Source: Porodaedalea pini (Eukaryota; Basidiomycota; Agaricomycetes; Hymenochaetales; Hymenochaetaceae). From it: 64,000 nucleotides of DNA. The stretch covers positions 248,001 through 312,000 of the forward strand of contig NBAY01000020.1 in NCBI GenBank assembly GCA_002794775.1, given 5' to 3'. A program made the position numbers and the translations under genes. Within the stretch, counting starts at the first letter, position 1, and every line of letters begins with the position of its first letter. Shown piece by piece: positions 31,456 to 44,600 of the stretch. The notes beneath the pieces were generated by a model. It did no database searches. It worked only from the letters and a program-made list of their open reading frames with translations, and was not told the DNA's origin.

Positions 31456-34400
31456 TCAGTCAGTCAAAATCTGCGATAAGTTGGTGAGTCCACGTACACA
31501 CTTCAAATCACTTCCGCTTAACGTCAGTCCAGGAAGTACCGTGGCAGAGTCTGGACCAGTCAACGCGCACAGGTCGGCCAGGGCATCCGGCGGAATACAT
31601 AACGAGCACGTGTCACAAACGCCACTCCGATATTCGACCGGGACCCACAGTAGCAATTCCCCTTTGGATGTTCTAATCCAACCGTCATCAGGGACAGAGG
31701 AAGGGGGACTCCATCAATGTCCGTAACACGAGCAGCGGGAGTACGCTCTGCTTCCCAGATACGAATGGTTCCGTCCTTCGAGCCAGAGACAATCCTCTTC
31801 CCATCAAGTGAATATGCAACTGAGTTCACCCAATCAGTATGGCCAGTATATGGTACGCCTACAGAACTACCGGACTGTGCGTCCCAGATCTGGATATGTC
31901 CGCCATCTGAGCCAGAAGCGAGGTGCCTGCCATCGGGGGAGTACGCCACAGAAGTGATTTCACTTATGAAGTTATCGATTGTGATATGAGTACCAGACTC
32001 GACATTCCAAATACGGATCGTTCCATCCACGGAGCCAGAGGCAATGTGCGTTCCTTCAGGAGAGTACGCCACGGAAAGAACAGAACCTGCGTGACCGTGA
32101 GTGCTTCCCCTGCAAGACTACTGTTGTCTATATCCCAGATCCTAACGGTTGAGTCGTCCGAGCCGAGGGCAACATGCTTTCCATCGGGAGAGAATGCGAC
32201 CGAGTTAACCCAACTACTATGGCTTTCGAGTGGCCTCCCACAGGCTTCGCAGTATCTACATCCCAGACCCTGACAGTCTTGTCCACTGAGCCGGAAACAA
32301 TCCTTTTTCCATCTCGAGAGAAGTCCACAGACATGACCTGACCCGAGTGGCCTGTGATTGGTTCACCAACAGGAGTGTGCATGTCTACGTCCCAGATCCG
32401 AATAGTCATATCGTCTGAACCAGAGACTAGATATTTTCCACTTTTCGAAAATGCAACAGCGTTGACCCAACGACTGTGACCTTCGAATGGCTGCTTCACA
32501 AATTTGCCAGTTCCTGCGTCCCATAATTGGACAATATTTTCGGTTGAACCAGAGGCGACATATTTTCCATCCGAAGAGAATGCGACGGATGTGACTCGAC
32601 CCTTAAATGTCTCTTCTCCAAATTTTCCGGTCTCTAAATCCCAGACCGGATAGACCTATCGTTTGAGCCAGATACAACGTGCTTTCCATCACGAGAGAAT
32701 GCAACAGACACAACCCTATCTGTATGTCCTTTAAGTGGCCTTCCTACAAGCTTGCCAGTCTTTACATTCCATATCCTGATGGTTTTATCTGTCGAGGCCG
32801 AGACTACGAGCTTTCCATCGGACGAGTGCGCAACAGAATTAACGTAATCCGTGTGGCCTATAAATGGCTCTCTTAACGGCTTTCCAGTCGCCACGTCCCA
32901 AAGCCGAACAGTTTCGTCGTATGATCCCGACACAATATACGTCCCGTCAGGGAGTATGCAAGTGAGACGACCCAGTTTGTATGCCCTTCGAGTCGTTTAC
33001 CCACAGCTTCACCACTCTCTGCATCCCAAAATTGAACAGTTTTCGTCGCTTGAGCCTGAAACAATGTGCCTCCCGTCGGGAGAGAACGCAAATGACAAGA
33101 CATGGCCTGTATGACCTTCGAGTGGCTTTTTAACTAGTTTTCCAGTCTCTGCATCCCAAATCCGGATGGTACTGTCATCCGAGCCAGGTACAATATACTT
33201 TCCGTCAGGAGAGAATACCACCGACCTAACCCAATCCATATGTCCCTTGAGTGGTTCACTCGCAGGCATGCCAGTCTGTACATCCCAAATTTGTACTGTT
33301 TGATCATATGAGCCTGAAGCAACAAGCTTTCCGTCTGGAGAAAATGCAACCGAGGTGACCACATTGGCATGACCTTTCATAGGGAGGCCCCGAAGAGCGC
33401 CTGTCTGTGCATCTCTAATACAAACTGTCCCTTCTTCAGTCCCAGAGACAATGTGCATCCCATCGGGAGAATATGCAACAGCACGGACCCTTCCAGTTTC
33501 CGAAATCGTCAACAGTGCACTGGGCCAGTACGAGCTTTTCCCCTGTCTGATAGGTGTTTGGTTTATGAAGGTCGCATAAACAGTTCGGGCTAGGAAAGTC
33601 TCCGAAGGAATCCAAGCTAAGGCAGATATATAGAGATGGGGAGTGCTGATTGAAATAGGATCATGAAACGCTGAAACAAAACGGAAGAGATCTAAAAAGC
33701 TTGCTTTCAATTCTGAACTGGTGAAAGAAATGGACGCTTGTGACAACATCTGTATGTCCTTCTTTAACTCTTGAAGGAGGCTCAGCACTTCAAGCCAATA
33801 CAATGATGTAACATTGCAGAAAATGCCTTCCACTATCTGGTGCAGACCATCTCGCTGAGGCTCATCTACTGCATGTACATGACTCATCCAGTAAATACAA
33901 CTGTAAACCAATATCTGAGGTATCTTAACAACCTTGTCATGTAGACCAGCAACATATTCATTTGCTAGATATGAAGTTTCCAAATGACAGATATTGAATT
34001 GTAGACCCTCATTCATTGTCTGCATACACTTGGTTGCAACATCAAGATCTAGCTCCTGGGGTCTTGTCCAAAATCGACCCGAGTGTGTCTCCTGGCTCAT
34101 GAAGTCAATGAATGAAGGATGACAGACTCGGATAGCATGATTTAACTGGCTATCTTTATAGAGAACAGCATGAAGCTGGTCAATAACTTTGTCAATCACC
34201 TCTCCTTTAGAGTCAGGGAGGAGCCTGTAGATTGTTTCAACAGTAAGGGCCATGTTCCTGGCAGTGCTAAAGATGACACCACATATTTTCTTGACTAACA
34301 AATAGTTGTTAGACCTGTCTTCCGCATCCTGAAGAACCTTTTGATACAGTATGTACAGTCCTCCCTCAGGAAAACCTTTCAGATTGTTGGGTGCAGCAGA

Positions 34401-36710
34401 GTCAGATAAGACAATCTGTAGTGCATCATCCACATTGTTACCGACAGCATAGTTTTCAATGAATCTGAAGACGGTCTTTGTCCAGATAAAAAGCCCTTCG
34501 GACTTTTCTACGAAAGTTTCAGCCTGCTCATTGCTAAGCCAAGAGGGACCGAGATTATAGGCTTGAGCAATCTCCTTGGCTCTAAATTTCGTGAAAAGCC
34601 TAATATCACCTGTCTTTCCCCTGGCTTCGTTCAGCGGCAGCTTTTCCAGGAAGTCTTGAGCTCCTTCAAATGCCTTGCCAATCTCAGGTAGAAGCCTGCT
34701 GGTGACAAATAATTTCAGCCAAGGCACTGGGAGTTTCGACATATGCATGAGGACTTCAGCAAGTTGACTCCTCAACCTTCGACTAGTCAGGTAATCGTCA
34801 CCATCATGAATCTCATCCAGAGCATCAATGACAACAACTAATGGCTGTGGAGATTTAATCTGCTGATCAGAAGAAGATAGAGCTAGGACAGGATCCTTGA
34901 TAAGCAGTTCGAACTGCTCCCGCATTGTCTTGGAAGCGAGCTTGTTCTTTTCACCTCCTTCTAAGATAGAAAGCAGTGCGGCACGGTAAGGTTCGTGCCA
35001 TGCTGCGAGCTGGAAAGCCAAGGAGGGCACAACCTTCTCTGCATTTCTGAGTTCTGTGATGTCCCTTTGGCAAAAGAAGCAGCCTGCGAGAAGTTTCTGT
35101 TTGTCAAACATATGAGCAACGGTGCTAGCTATGGCACTCTTTCCGGCACCTGCGGTGCCATACATCCAGAGAATCTTCTTGCTGGAAGAGAAATCCGCCC
35201 ACTTCTGCACCTGTTCAATAACATCTTTCCGTGTATCTTCCAAGCAACATTTGTCCGTCCTATAAAGTTCTTTCCCGGCAGGACCGGAAGAAGACACCTG
35301 GAGCTGCTTCAGCAGGTCATCCTCAGCGCGTTTATCTGCCAATGATTTCAGTAATAATTCAGTGCATTATTCAATCCAAAAGAAGTTTTACTCTGTTGGA
35401 TGGCCATTGTCCAGACATGAATTGTGATGCACCAGTCATATCTGCTTTTCGCTCTCTCGAAGGCTGCCTTCAAGTCATTAACTCTCGGGCGAAGAGCAGA
35501 CAACATTTTATCTGAAGAGACGTTGGTCAAACATATTGAAGGTCAGGTTATTGGAGCTCACTCAATGTATTGCCATTACTCAAGTATTGTATAACAGAGC
35601 TGCAGGATTCCTCGAAAAGACGCAAGAACTCTTCGATGGCCTTGGTAGCTTCAACCGTCAAAGACTTCGGATCGACAACTTCGGTGAAAGGCAAGAACTG
35701 CAATAAATCCTCAATGAGATCAGATGCGTCTTTGTGGAGACTTTCCTGCTCCTTCAATTTCTATTCCAAAATATTAGCGGAGATCTCAAGAGATGCAGAG
35801 CCTGTCACCTTGTACAAAGTATCGAAAATAGCGAAGGCTGCTTTTGCACGCGGATCGATCTTTAGGAAAATATTAGCATGGTGTAGTCCAATATATGTTT
35901 GCCTCACTTCAGATACGGATTTTCCAAGCTCCAACGCAAATTCAATGAACTTACGGGCCCCTCCGAGTTTCTCCAGAAGAACAGGGCTCTTGTCGAGGAG
36001 ACCCCTTGCTTCTTCAGCTCCTTTACGGACAACACCCCCAGCCTTACAGGTATGATTAGCCGTATACACAGAAGCGAGCAGACTGAGTACAGGTACTCAC
36101 CGCATCGGGAGACGCGAAGGTGAGCGCCACTGAAATCATCTTTCTCTCGTCTATAAGGGCGAAGTCACATTTTTGCCAGCGAAGATAGTAGGAGAAGACG
36201 ATACATACCTTCCTTCGTGACGAGAGCGTTTGCACCGATATCTGTTGCTTCGAAGCGGACTGATGCGTACTCTTTCTTTCCACGTCCAGGCCAATCAACG
36301 GTGTGAGATTCTTTGACGACAACCTCAAGGTCCGTAGTCGGGGAGAGATGTCTGCAAGCCATGTTGTTTGTCAAAGATAGTAGCAAAATAAAAGTACCTA
36401 TGTCACGCACATGTCATTCTCCCAACGAAGGAGAGCACCACTTCCGAATTCCTCAGACTTACGAGCGTCGCGCCCGTAGACGATCTTGATTTTGACCGGG
36501 TATTTCGGACGCACGTCTTTGAAGACAACTTCAACAGCTACAGGCTTAAATGAGCAACCGACTTCCCAGCGAGCAGGGAAGACATGATACCTGTCAGGTG
36601 CAAAAACCTACACGAAAGTCGGGACAACGAAGTCATTCAAGAGCATAGAATAAAGATGATCCAGCAACATACTGAAAGTGATCGCCTTGAGCGGTCTGAG
36701 ACTGAGACAT
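31456..36710 (-). CDS. NLR-1: C2-like / MLKL-like helical / NACHT / WD40 protein, frameshifted in the WD40 part
   Basis: Exons 1-5 are 36,710-36,673, 36,607-36,591 (17 nt), 36,537-36,411, 36,351-36,209 and 36,150-36,101. Three or more further exons lead to the large exon starting at 35,335. The N-terminus has a beta-rich C2-like region (RPKYPVKIKIV, VVVKESHTVDW). A helical region resembling HeLo/MLKL four-helix bundles follows (RAKAAFAIFDTLYK, then KDASDLIEDLLQFLPF). The NACHT has Walker A GTAGAGKSAIAST and Walker B LVVVIDALDE. WD40 repeats and a tail (GELLLWVPVEYRSG) end at 31,456. The frame is open from 35,335 to about 33,050. It then breaks six times, near 33,047 (+1), 32,950, 32,640, 32,240, 32,100 and 31,690 (each -1). 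Family members are signal-responsive ATPases in non-self recognition and cell death; that role is inferred here. Confidence 0.85.
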
Positions 36711-37096
36711 GATGGGCTGTTGCGCTAGATTGCTTGAATTGCTTGTGGATAAGTTGTCGACGATGGTGGCCAGGAGCAAGTCGCTATCACCAGATCCATC
36801 CATCATCAGCCTGAGAATGCTCTTCACGTGTCTCCTCTTATAATAGAACACCACAGATCTACACGCTCCCTCCCGAGTATGTAGTCCCCGCATAATCTAC
36901 GAGCAGACTTTACAGCATTCAGAGCCAGAAACGATCCACACAAAGGCAGTTTCTCAAAACTCGGGTACATAAAGCGATCCGATATAAATTCCATTCATAT
37001 CACAGTCTATATGCTTATAGTACAGTGAACCTTTCCTTTGACAACGCGTGCAAATATGCGTAGCACTCACAAAATAATGGTCCTAGAGCCGGAAGT
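36711..37096. other. NLR-1 upstream region
   Basis: The minus-strand stretch just upstream of the NLR-1 ATG (about 36,730-36,800, with CATCGTCGACA and GGCTGATGATGGATGGATCT) is related to the sequence just upstream of NLR-2 (about 59,430-59,500). The duplication therefore included the leader. In NLR-1 this leader contains stops in the NLR-2 leader frame, so it is untranslated. Confidence 0.55.
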
Positions 37097-39107
37097 TCAA
37101 GGAATTTCCAGCAAATCCTGTCCAAACTTCTCGAGTCCGACAATCCGAAACCGATCTCCGTATGGTCCTTCCAACTTCACTTCCACATCCGATTTACCAG
37201 ACCCCTTCGAGTCGCTTCCTCCGCCGAACTCCTTTGCCCAGGCCTTACTAAGCCCAAATTCCCATGCGTATAATTCGACATGCCAGCCCTTCCGCAGTGC
37301 GGTGCGTACTGCACCGAGGAATCCATCCGCGTTGAACTGGCCTGCGTTCCCATCGCCTGTCGCGAGTACGATTGTCGACCCACGCGGAGGTGGAGAGTCC
37401 GCGTCCGCTAGCGCCTGGTGAAGCTTCAGTTGAAGCAGCTCGTCTACACCCTGTTCGCGATACCGGACTCGCCCGCTGCTGCTTACACCTGAGGCACCGC
37501 TTGCGGGTGCGTGAGCGAACATTGCAGGTCGACTGGGGACGGTCAACGATGTACTGCGCGAGTGCGCGTTCCCATCCTTCGGAGCACTAGCTGGCAGGCC
37601 TGGTCCTGGATCTGAGTCTGCGCTTCCGGTCCCTGTTCCAGTTCCGGGGCTAGTTCCAGTACCAGTGCCGCTTCCATTACGCTTGCTTCGAGCGGCCTCT
37701 CGAGCGGCGCGATCTAGGCCATCTCCAAGGTCAGGCACACGAGCGTATACGCGCACTTCGTATCCGAGTCGCTCTGCGCCCTCCATCGGCTGATATAGAG
37801 GCGATGATGTCGCAAGAACACGTCGCGTAATAGGCCGTCCGCGTTCTAAGATGAGCGTTAATGCCGCATGTGAGAGATGCGTCTTCGTGCGTCGTGAGGG
37901 GTGCACAGGGAACCTCCGGAGGTGGTTTAGGAAGCCGATGAGGATATTGGAGCTACGGACGATTAGTTTGGCTATCAACATTCGAGAAAGGAGACTTACT
38001 GATCGATGAAGACGTGTACAAGCGGGTCATCGTCTCCTTCTGGCGGCCGACCTCGTGGATCAATGAACCCATCCTCTTCCGGGACATCGTTCAAAAGAAC
38101 AGAAGACAGACATCGAGCATCGTCGACGAAAAGCATGCGCAATTTCGTAGCGAGCGTCCGAAGGCGAAGAACACGAGCGTCCGGCGGAGAGGGTATTGTC
38201 ACTCGTAGACTAGGCGTTGAACGACTGTGGGAGAGCTTCGGATGGACAGGAATCGTCGAGGAAGTGCCGGGGATTGTGACGGTCATCGGATCTTTTCCTT
38301 TACCCTTGCTATTGATATTGCGCAAGCGTCTACTTGTCCCATGCGGAGGCGTTGCGGGCATAGATTTTCCATACGACCAGCGCTCTCCTGATGACGAGCC
38401 GTCAAGCGCATCGCCGACTGGAGTCACAACACCTTCTGCGTCAGCCTCTCCATCCCCATCCCCGTCTCCGTCTCCGTCTCCATCTCCATTCGTGCCACTC
38501 GCGCTCGCGCTAACGCTCGTTCCATGCTGCTTGCCGCGCTTCCGTCGACGCCTTCGGCGCGGTTCAATAACATGTCGCCATGCGTTTTCACTTGTTGATG
38601 CTTGAGATTGCGAAGACGTCCCACCCCGTAGACCAGCTTCCCGTTGAGCGGTAAATTTGGCGCGCTCTGCGGCGAGGAAACCGAGTACATCGTCGAGGTA
38701 TCCGAGCGAGGGTTGGTCAATTCCGTCCTGACTCCTTCCAATTCCGTCGATGTAGTCGCCATCACCATCGGAGTCAGAGTATGATGCGGAATCAGACTTC
38801 GTCCAGATTGTTCGTGGTACGTCCTCTCCATCTGAAGGCGAAACGACTAGTGAAGATGTCGGTGTCCCGGCCTGTGGTATGACAGGGGCTTGAGTCCGCG
38901 GCTGAAACTCTGTACGCAGCACTTCAAAAACAGCGGCGAGCTGCCCAAGGTCCGCCGGTTCTAAAAGTTCATGAGCCTGGCTATCGCTATCGTGACTGAC
39001 GCTTGCTTACCATCGGAAGTACCGCCTTCGCTGCCGAAGGAGTTGTTTGATGAGAAAGGACTGAATGGCGTCGGGGAGAGCGTGGTAGTGTCTGAACTTC
39101 TGTCCAT
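37097..39107 (-). CDS. NYN-domain (PIN-like/LabA-type) protein
   Basis: Three exons: 39,107-39,011, 38,960-38,000 and 37,952-37,097, starting MDRSSDTTTLSPTPFSPF. The NYN fold is visible as VHVFID at the end of exon 2 joining HSNILIGFLNHLRRFP, then RRVLATSSPLYQPMEGAERL and YEVRVYAR. Next come VDELLQLKLHQAL, the acidic signature IVLATGDGNAGQFNADGFL and WHVELYAWE. NYN domains are predicted metal-dependent RNases, with acidic residues as ligands (here D in FID, D in VDEL and D in TGDGN). Low-complexity blocks interrupt it: a Gly-Asp run in exon 2 (antisense of about 38,452-38,492) and a Gly-Thr/Pro stretch inside the NYN domain in exon 3. It lies on the same strand upstream of NLR-1. Confidence 0.82.
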
Positions 39108-41603
39108 TATCGTAGATACGGTTCCATATAAGTATAGTATACAAAGTCCAGGCCGTGGGTGATGACTGGCGGAGAGAAAGAGCTGCTCATCGTTGGCCGC
39201 TCAGCGCGTTTTGGCCACGCCTTTGCCTCGCGCGCGAGGTGATCAGCATGCGAACCGCTTGTCCTAACTTGGACATTCTTTTTTTAGCAGTTCGTTCGCA
39301 GAGCTTTGTCCACTAACTAGTGTCGCCATGAGACTCGGAATTATTGGTTTCAAGTCCACCATTCCGCAGAGCTTACGAATGCGAACAATACTTGACAAAC
39401 GATAGTACTAGTGGCATAATTTTTCAGGCTTGGGACCAACAGACGTCGATTTACGCTTGATAATACGAATAGGGACTTCAAGTTCGTAGTCTCACCGGCT
39501 CTCATCTTCCACGCCAGATCCTTTAGAGCTTATTTGGAGTCCGCAGTCTCGAGGTGAGTGAAAACTTTAATCTAGTCTGCTGACATACGTAGCTTTTGTA
39601 TAAGGGCGCGATCAATATGTAGACCGCGTACGAAGATGCGGACTCCGTTATGTCGTTCTCACACGGAACAATGTTGAAATAAGAGTACTGACAGAGGTTT
39701 TATGCGTCATCGTGCTGCACACCAAGTCTCCTACTTGACCGCGCGATTGTCAAGAGAAGACGCTCATGCTACATGTACGACATCCCTTGCCGATGAATTT
39801 GAAAAGCTCTCAGCTCAAGCTAAGCTTTGCTCCCCGCGACTCATCTGCTCCATGCGCTTCCAAGGCTGATGCATCACTGCCGTGAAACTCTTAGCAGGTT
39901 ATTTGACTGATTTCCGGCGATTTGGAAGGAACTCCGTGCATCCTAAATGGCAGGCATGCCAACCCAAAAAAATAGGTTTAGAACGAATTTCTATGATTTT
40001 CAGATTTCTACAGGAAGCGGTCCACTACCATAACACCCGCATGCAGTTGTATCGTCTCAGTATTCGAAGAGCTACTCTCGCTGTAGACGCTTACTCTTTG
40101 ATCTCCGAGTCCCCAACTCCGGCGCATCTCAATCGGATCTATTTCGACAATCGACAACTCGTCGACCATACTTTCGAACCCTTCTCTTGGCTCCTTCTTG
40201 ATCTCGCTGAGACACCGAGGCAGCCGAAGCACGCACTTGTCGGACGTCAGGACGCTAGGAGATTGTAACCCATGATCACACCAAGACAATCGTACGACAC
40301 GAGACGACCGAGGAACTTCTTCTTCCCGCCTCTGAGAGTCTGTGTAAAGCTTCCACTGCCGGGATCTGTTTTCTAAAATGAACCGCTGTCCTTGTGCTGA
40401 TGCGAATGACTCTCCTCAAGATAGTCATATTCTCTGTGCGAGCACAGAGCTGTACAAACTCCCTGGCCGCCAGAGCCGACAATTATTCGGTCAGACTGCA
40501 AGATTCTGGATTACGGACAAAACCGTTTGCTTCCCAAAAAAGGTACGTCTCCTATCATCGGATTCACTCCGGACTTTCATTCCACGAGTAAACACCGACA
40601 GCGCCCATTCTCCTTCTTTCTTAGCAAGACCTTTTGTATCCCGTCGCATTTTGAAAAACCGCGAGCGCGCACAAGTCCGGCAGCGATACCACCCGACAGC
40701 AGTACACACTGGTCCTTTCTCCTGATGACCGAGGATGACCGGTTGATCGCCCACCTTGCCTCAATTCTTGACTGTTATGTTTCAACTTTCGCCACAGCGT
40801 CTGCCGAGCTCGGTTCAATTGTCCCTATTTACTGTCAAATGATGAACAAATACTTGTTAAACCCGCTGCATCGAGAAACCTACGAATAATGCAGGAATCA
40901 TTTCGAATTCAGATCCTTTGTCCCCCTGCCCGGGTGCCATCATTCGGAAGTTGCGAAGGCTCTTACTTGGTACATCTACAGCTCTAACTCTATGTCGAAT
41001 GGTACATTCTTACTCAACCCTGACTATCATCATCACCGATCTACGACGCATCAAGCTTCAAATTCTGCTCTAATGCATTCCGGCATCATTTACCGGGTGT
41101 TTCGTTCTTGAGTTTGGTTTATTCTGTAAGCGCAGTTGACTTTTTATTCCCCTTTCTAATTACAGTGCATCGTGGAGAAGTGACAAAGTAGAACACTAGA
41201 ACTGATAGAGAAAGATAGGAGTGAAAGGGGAGGGAGAAAGGTGGGGCAGAAGCATGATACAGTTTGCGTGCAACAACAGCGGGTATACTAGCCGGATTTT
41301 AGTTCTGGAAGCGCCGTCAGAGATGTGTACAGTTTCAAATACAGTGGTAGCATTATGCTTAGGAATACACTTGAGATGGATAAATAGATCATGAGAATGG
41401 ATGACAGATTACCATGAGAGGGAAGGGCAAAGAGTCATGGACAGTTACTAAATTATTACTGTAAGAATGCAGCGAAGTCGGTCAGTCGGTCAGAAGTAGC
41501 ATCGTAAGAGGGATCCAGAAAGCCCTGTCTAAGTTCGCGCTTGTAGAAGAGCATTGCCACTCGGTCATACCATAATGAGCGCTTTACCAGTCGCGATCTT
41601 GTC
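39108..41603. other. Gene-poor interval with one possible ORF
   Basis: About 2.5 kb without a recognised gene. The best candidate is a plus-strand ORF at 39,882-40,268, with an Arg/Leu-rich segment RLSIRRATLAVDAYSLISES and HTFEPFSWLLLDLAETP. It has no homology I recognise and no clear start context, and the overlapping ORFs to 40,900 are inconsistent in frame. It could be a diverged gene or chance. Confidence 0.35.
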
Positions 41604-44600
41604 TCACACCGAAGCTATTTTCTGCGCTTCGATATCTGGAACAATCACATGAGCTACTGGATATCAAGCCGAAAGGCGTCTAGAGACTCACTGCCGATGG
41701 GGAAGACGGCGCCGAGATATTTCAAGCTTGTCTCTAGGACGCGGATCTCCGAGAGCAGATTGGCTTTGTCGGGGGATTGAGTGTCGGCCGGAAGGCGCTC
41801 GAGCTCGCGAAGGAGGACTTCACCAGCAAGTGACCAGCATGGCTGACAGCGCAATCATTTAGCCTCAGTAACTCGACATACAGACTTCTGGGGCTTTGGG
41901 GACAAGTGCCACTTACAGCGATGATCGGCTCCAAGAACGCAAAGTCGTCCGGCGCAATATAGCTGGCAATCCGTACAATCTCGCGTGTCGACGAGAGACA
42001 ATTTTCGACCACCGCGCACGCGATTCCTGCGCATGCTCCAACTGAGTGCTCCCCCTTCCGCGGATTTGCATCCACGTCGTTCATCCCATGTTGTGAGAAC
42101 ACACGCTCGTACCCGAGCAGTCCATCAATAATCGTCTGCACCGCACTCTCCTGAGGAATAACTACACGCGCAAACATCGCCGTCGGGACGTACCCTTCCT
42201 TGTACGCCCTCCCCGCGAGCCCGAAGTGGAGGCGAACAACCGCCGCGTGTGCAATTGTGTGCGTTGTGTACAGGGCGCACTTCGCGAGGGACGGCGGTCG
42301 GAAGTCGTGCGCAGGGAGCGGAAGAAGCGTCTTGATAAAAGTCGAGAGTGTGCGTTGAAGGGAGGCAAAAGAGAAATCGTAGCCTGTATTCGGCTCATCT
42401 ATAAAAAAATTGATTTTATGGGAGTTGAAGGACTATATGCACTGGGATAGAATGAAACGTACATGGATCGCGAAGAGAGGCGATACGCGAAGCAGCTTCG
42501 AATAAGGCGGTACTCTTTGCTCGAAGCTGTAGAACGGATTGGGTAGGTCGTACATCGACTCCGGTGAGAAAGTCTTCCACGGGTGATCTGGATGGCGCCT
42601 GAGGGGTCGATGGCATATGCCCTTCGTGATCTTCGAGCTAGGAAATATAATATAATTCAGTCAGTTCGCCCGTCTCACAATCCAGTAATGTATATGAGAA
42701 AAAGAAATCCAAACGTACAACCAGCAAACCCCAATCCTCAGGCCAGGTCGTAGCGATCGCCGTCCTCGGGACCTTCTCCTTCAGCACTTCGCCCGTCCCA
42801 GCAGCGTCCTGCGCACACGCACTCCACCGCGAGCTCGGCGCCGGTAGTCGCCCTGCCGCGCTCCACCCACGGTCAAGCACGAACACGTTCCAAAACAGGT
42901 GGTGTCGCTCGAGCGCATGATTCTGGCTGGTCGGTGGAGGGAGCAGCTCCGCTCCCGAGCTCACAGGCTGAGCGGGTTGGGGGCCCGACGACATCTCACC
43001 CGCCCCGTTGCCGGAAGAATTCCGCCAGGCGCGCGGGTCGGGGGTATGGTGCAGCCCCGCGCATATCGCGAGCTGGCTTGCCGTATTCGCGTGGTAGGAA
43101 CCCTCGAGCGCGCGGCCCTCTGCGAAGAAGTACGTCGCGAGCATTGTGCTTGCCGCGATTGCGACCATCACATTGCACCTTCCATCGGCCGCGGAGTTTA
43201 TCCCTGTACGATCTGTACCAGGTGCCGAGGAAGAACCGGCGAGCTGGAACTCTGGTGCGACCGCGAGGGGCGTACTGAGCAGCGAGGGGAGTGCGGCGAG
43301 AGCACGGTGGAGAAAGTGCTCTTTGCGCGCGTGGAGGGGCTTGATTGGCGAGAAGTGGGCGCCCCAGAGGAGAATACAGTCCAAGGTGCAGGAGGCAGAT
43401 GGGGAGGGGGAGGAGGAGATGCAGGCGAGGTCGATGAGACCACTGGTGAGAATTGTGAGGCCTGCTTGTTGTGAGTGTGCAATGAAGTTGTCGACGCTTA
43501 GGTAAAGTGTGAGAACCAGTTGAGAGGACAAAGGGGAAAATGCTCACAGATGTTCCATGACCGCTGGTGGGAGTTCCCCATCGAGATCAAGCGCTAGAAA
43601 TTTGCCAGAATTAAAATTGGTTGCGAAGTTCAGTGCATAATTTGAAAACGTACAAGTTAAATCCGGGATAAACGAACGCGGTACTTCCGGATTCGCAGTC
43701 ATCTTCTAGAAATTGCCTGAATCAGCATCGCATTCTCGTCATCTCTTCAGCGTCGCAAGAATCTTCAAACGCACATCTGCACGTATCCCAGATGGAGGGA
43801 CTCCCATCTCCAGCTGAGACACGCCATCGTACGGGTAACCCAAGCTCATCTCAGCTCTGGTCCCCGCTGTGTACGGCTCCTGTACGACGGCTCTTTGCTG
43901 GACACCATCTGAAAATATGTATCTCGGATGAAACATAATTTCGTTGTGGGAAAGATCACTTGAAGAGGGCGTCGAGCGACCGGAGTGAGGGCTCGAGCGT
44001 GAGCTTAAAGGCGCACTGCTCGTTTCGAAAGGCTGCAAGTATGGCGTGTGCACCATGGTGTCCATGGATACCATCCCAGGACCAGTATCAGACGTCCCAA
44101 GGTCGTAATTGTTAAATGAGAGGCTCTGGTGAGCGTCGCGCCGGCTCCCAGATGCGCCAGACAGTCTCTGCTCGTAGGCGCTGTGTCCGTTGACCCCCGG
44201 CCGAGAATGCACGCGTTCTGGCGCAGAGTTGCTGCGCACGATGTTCGCGTTGGTGTTTGCGTTCGCATTCGCGTTCGCGCGTGGGTAAGAAGGGGTGCGT
44301 CGACGGTGCGCGGGCCGCTTCGCCGCCTGCAAGTCACGGAAGCGCTTCTCGAGTATTGCGAGCCGCTCATAGAGCACCTGCGTGCCAGTCTTTGTGATAC
44401 CGTCGTCATACTCGCACTCGCTACCGCGCTCCGCGCGGATGCACTGGAAGCACGAGGGCTTCACGCCATCACACCGCTAGAAAAGATGAATACTGCGGAG
44501 TTAGCAATCGTGATCGTACGTTCTCAGACGATGAAGCTCGAAAGAAAAAGGAGCTCAGGGTGTATAAAGAGGATGCGATCGATCGCTCACCATTTTCCGG

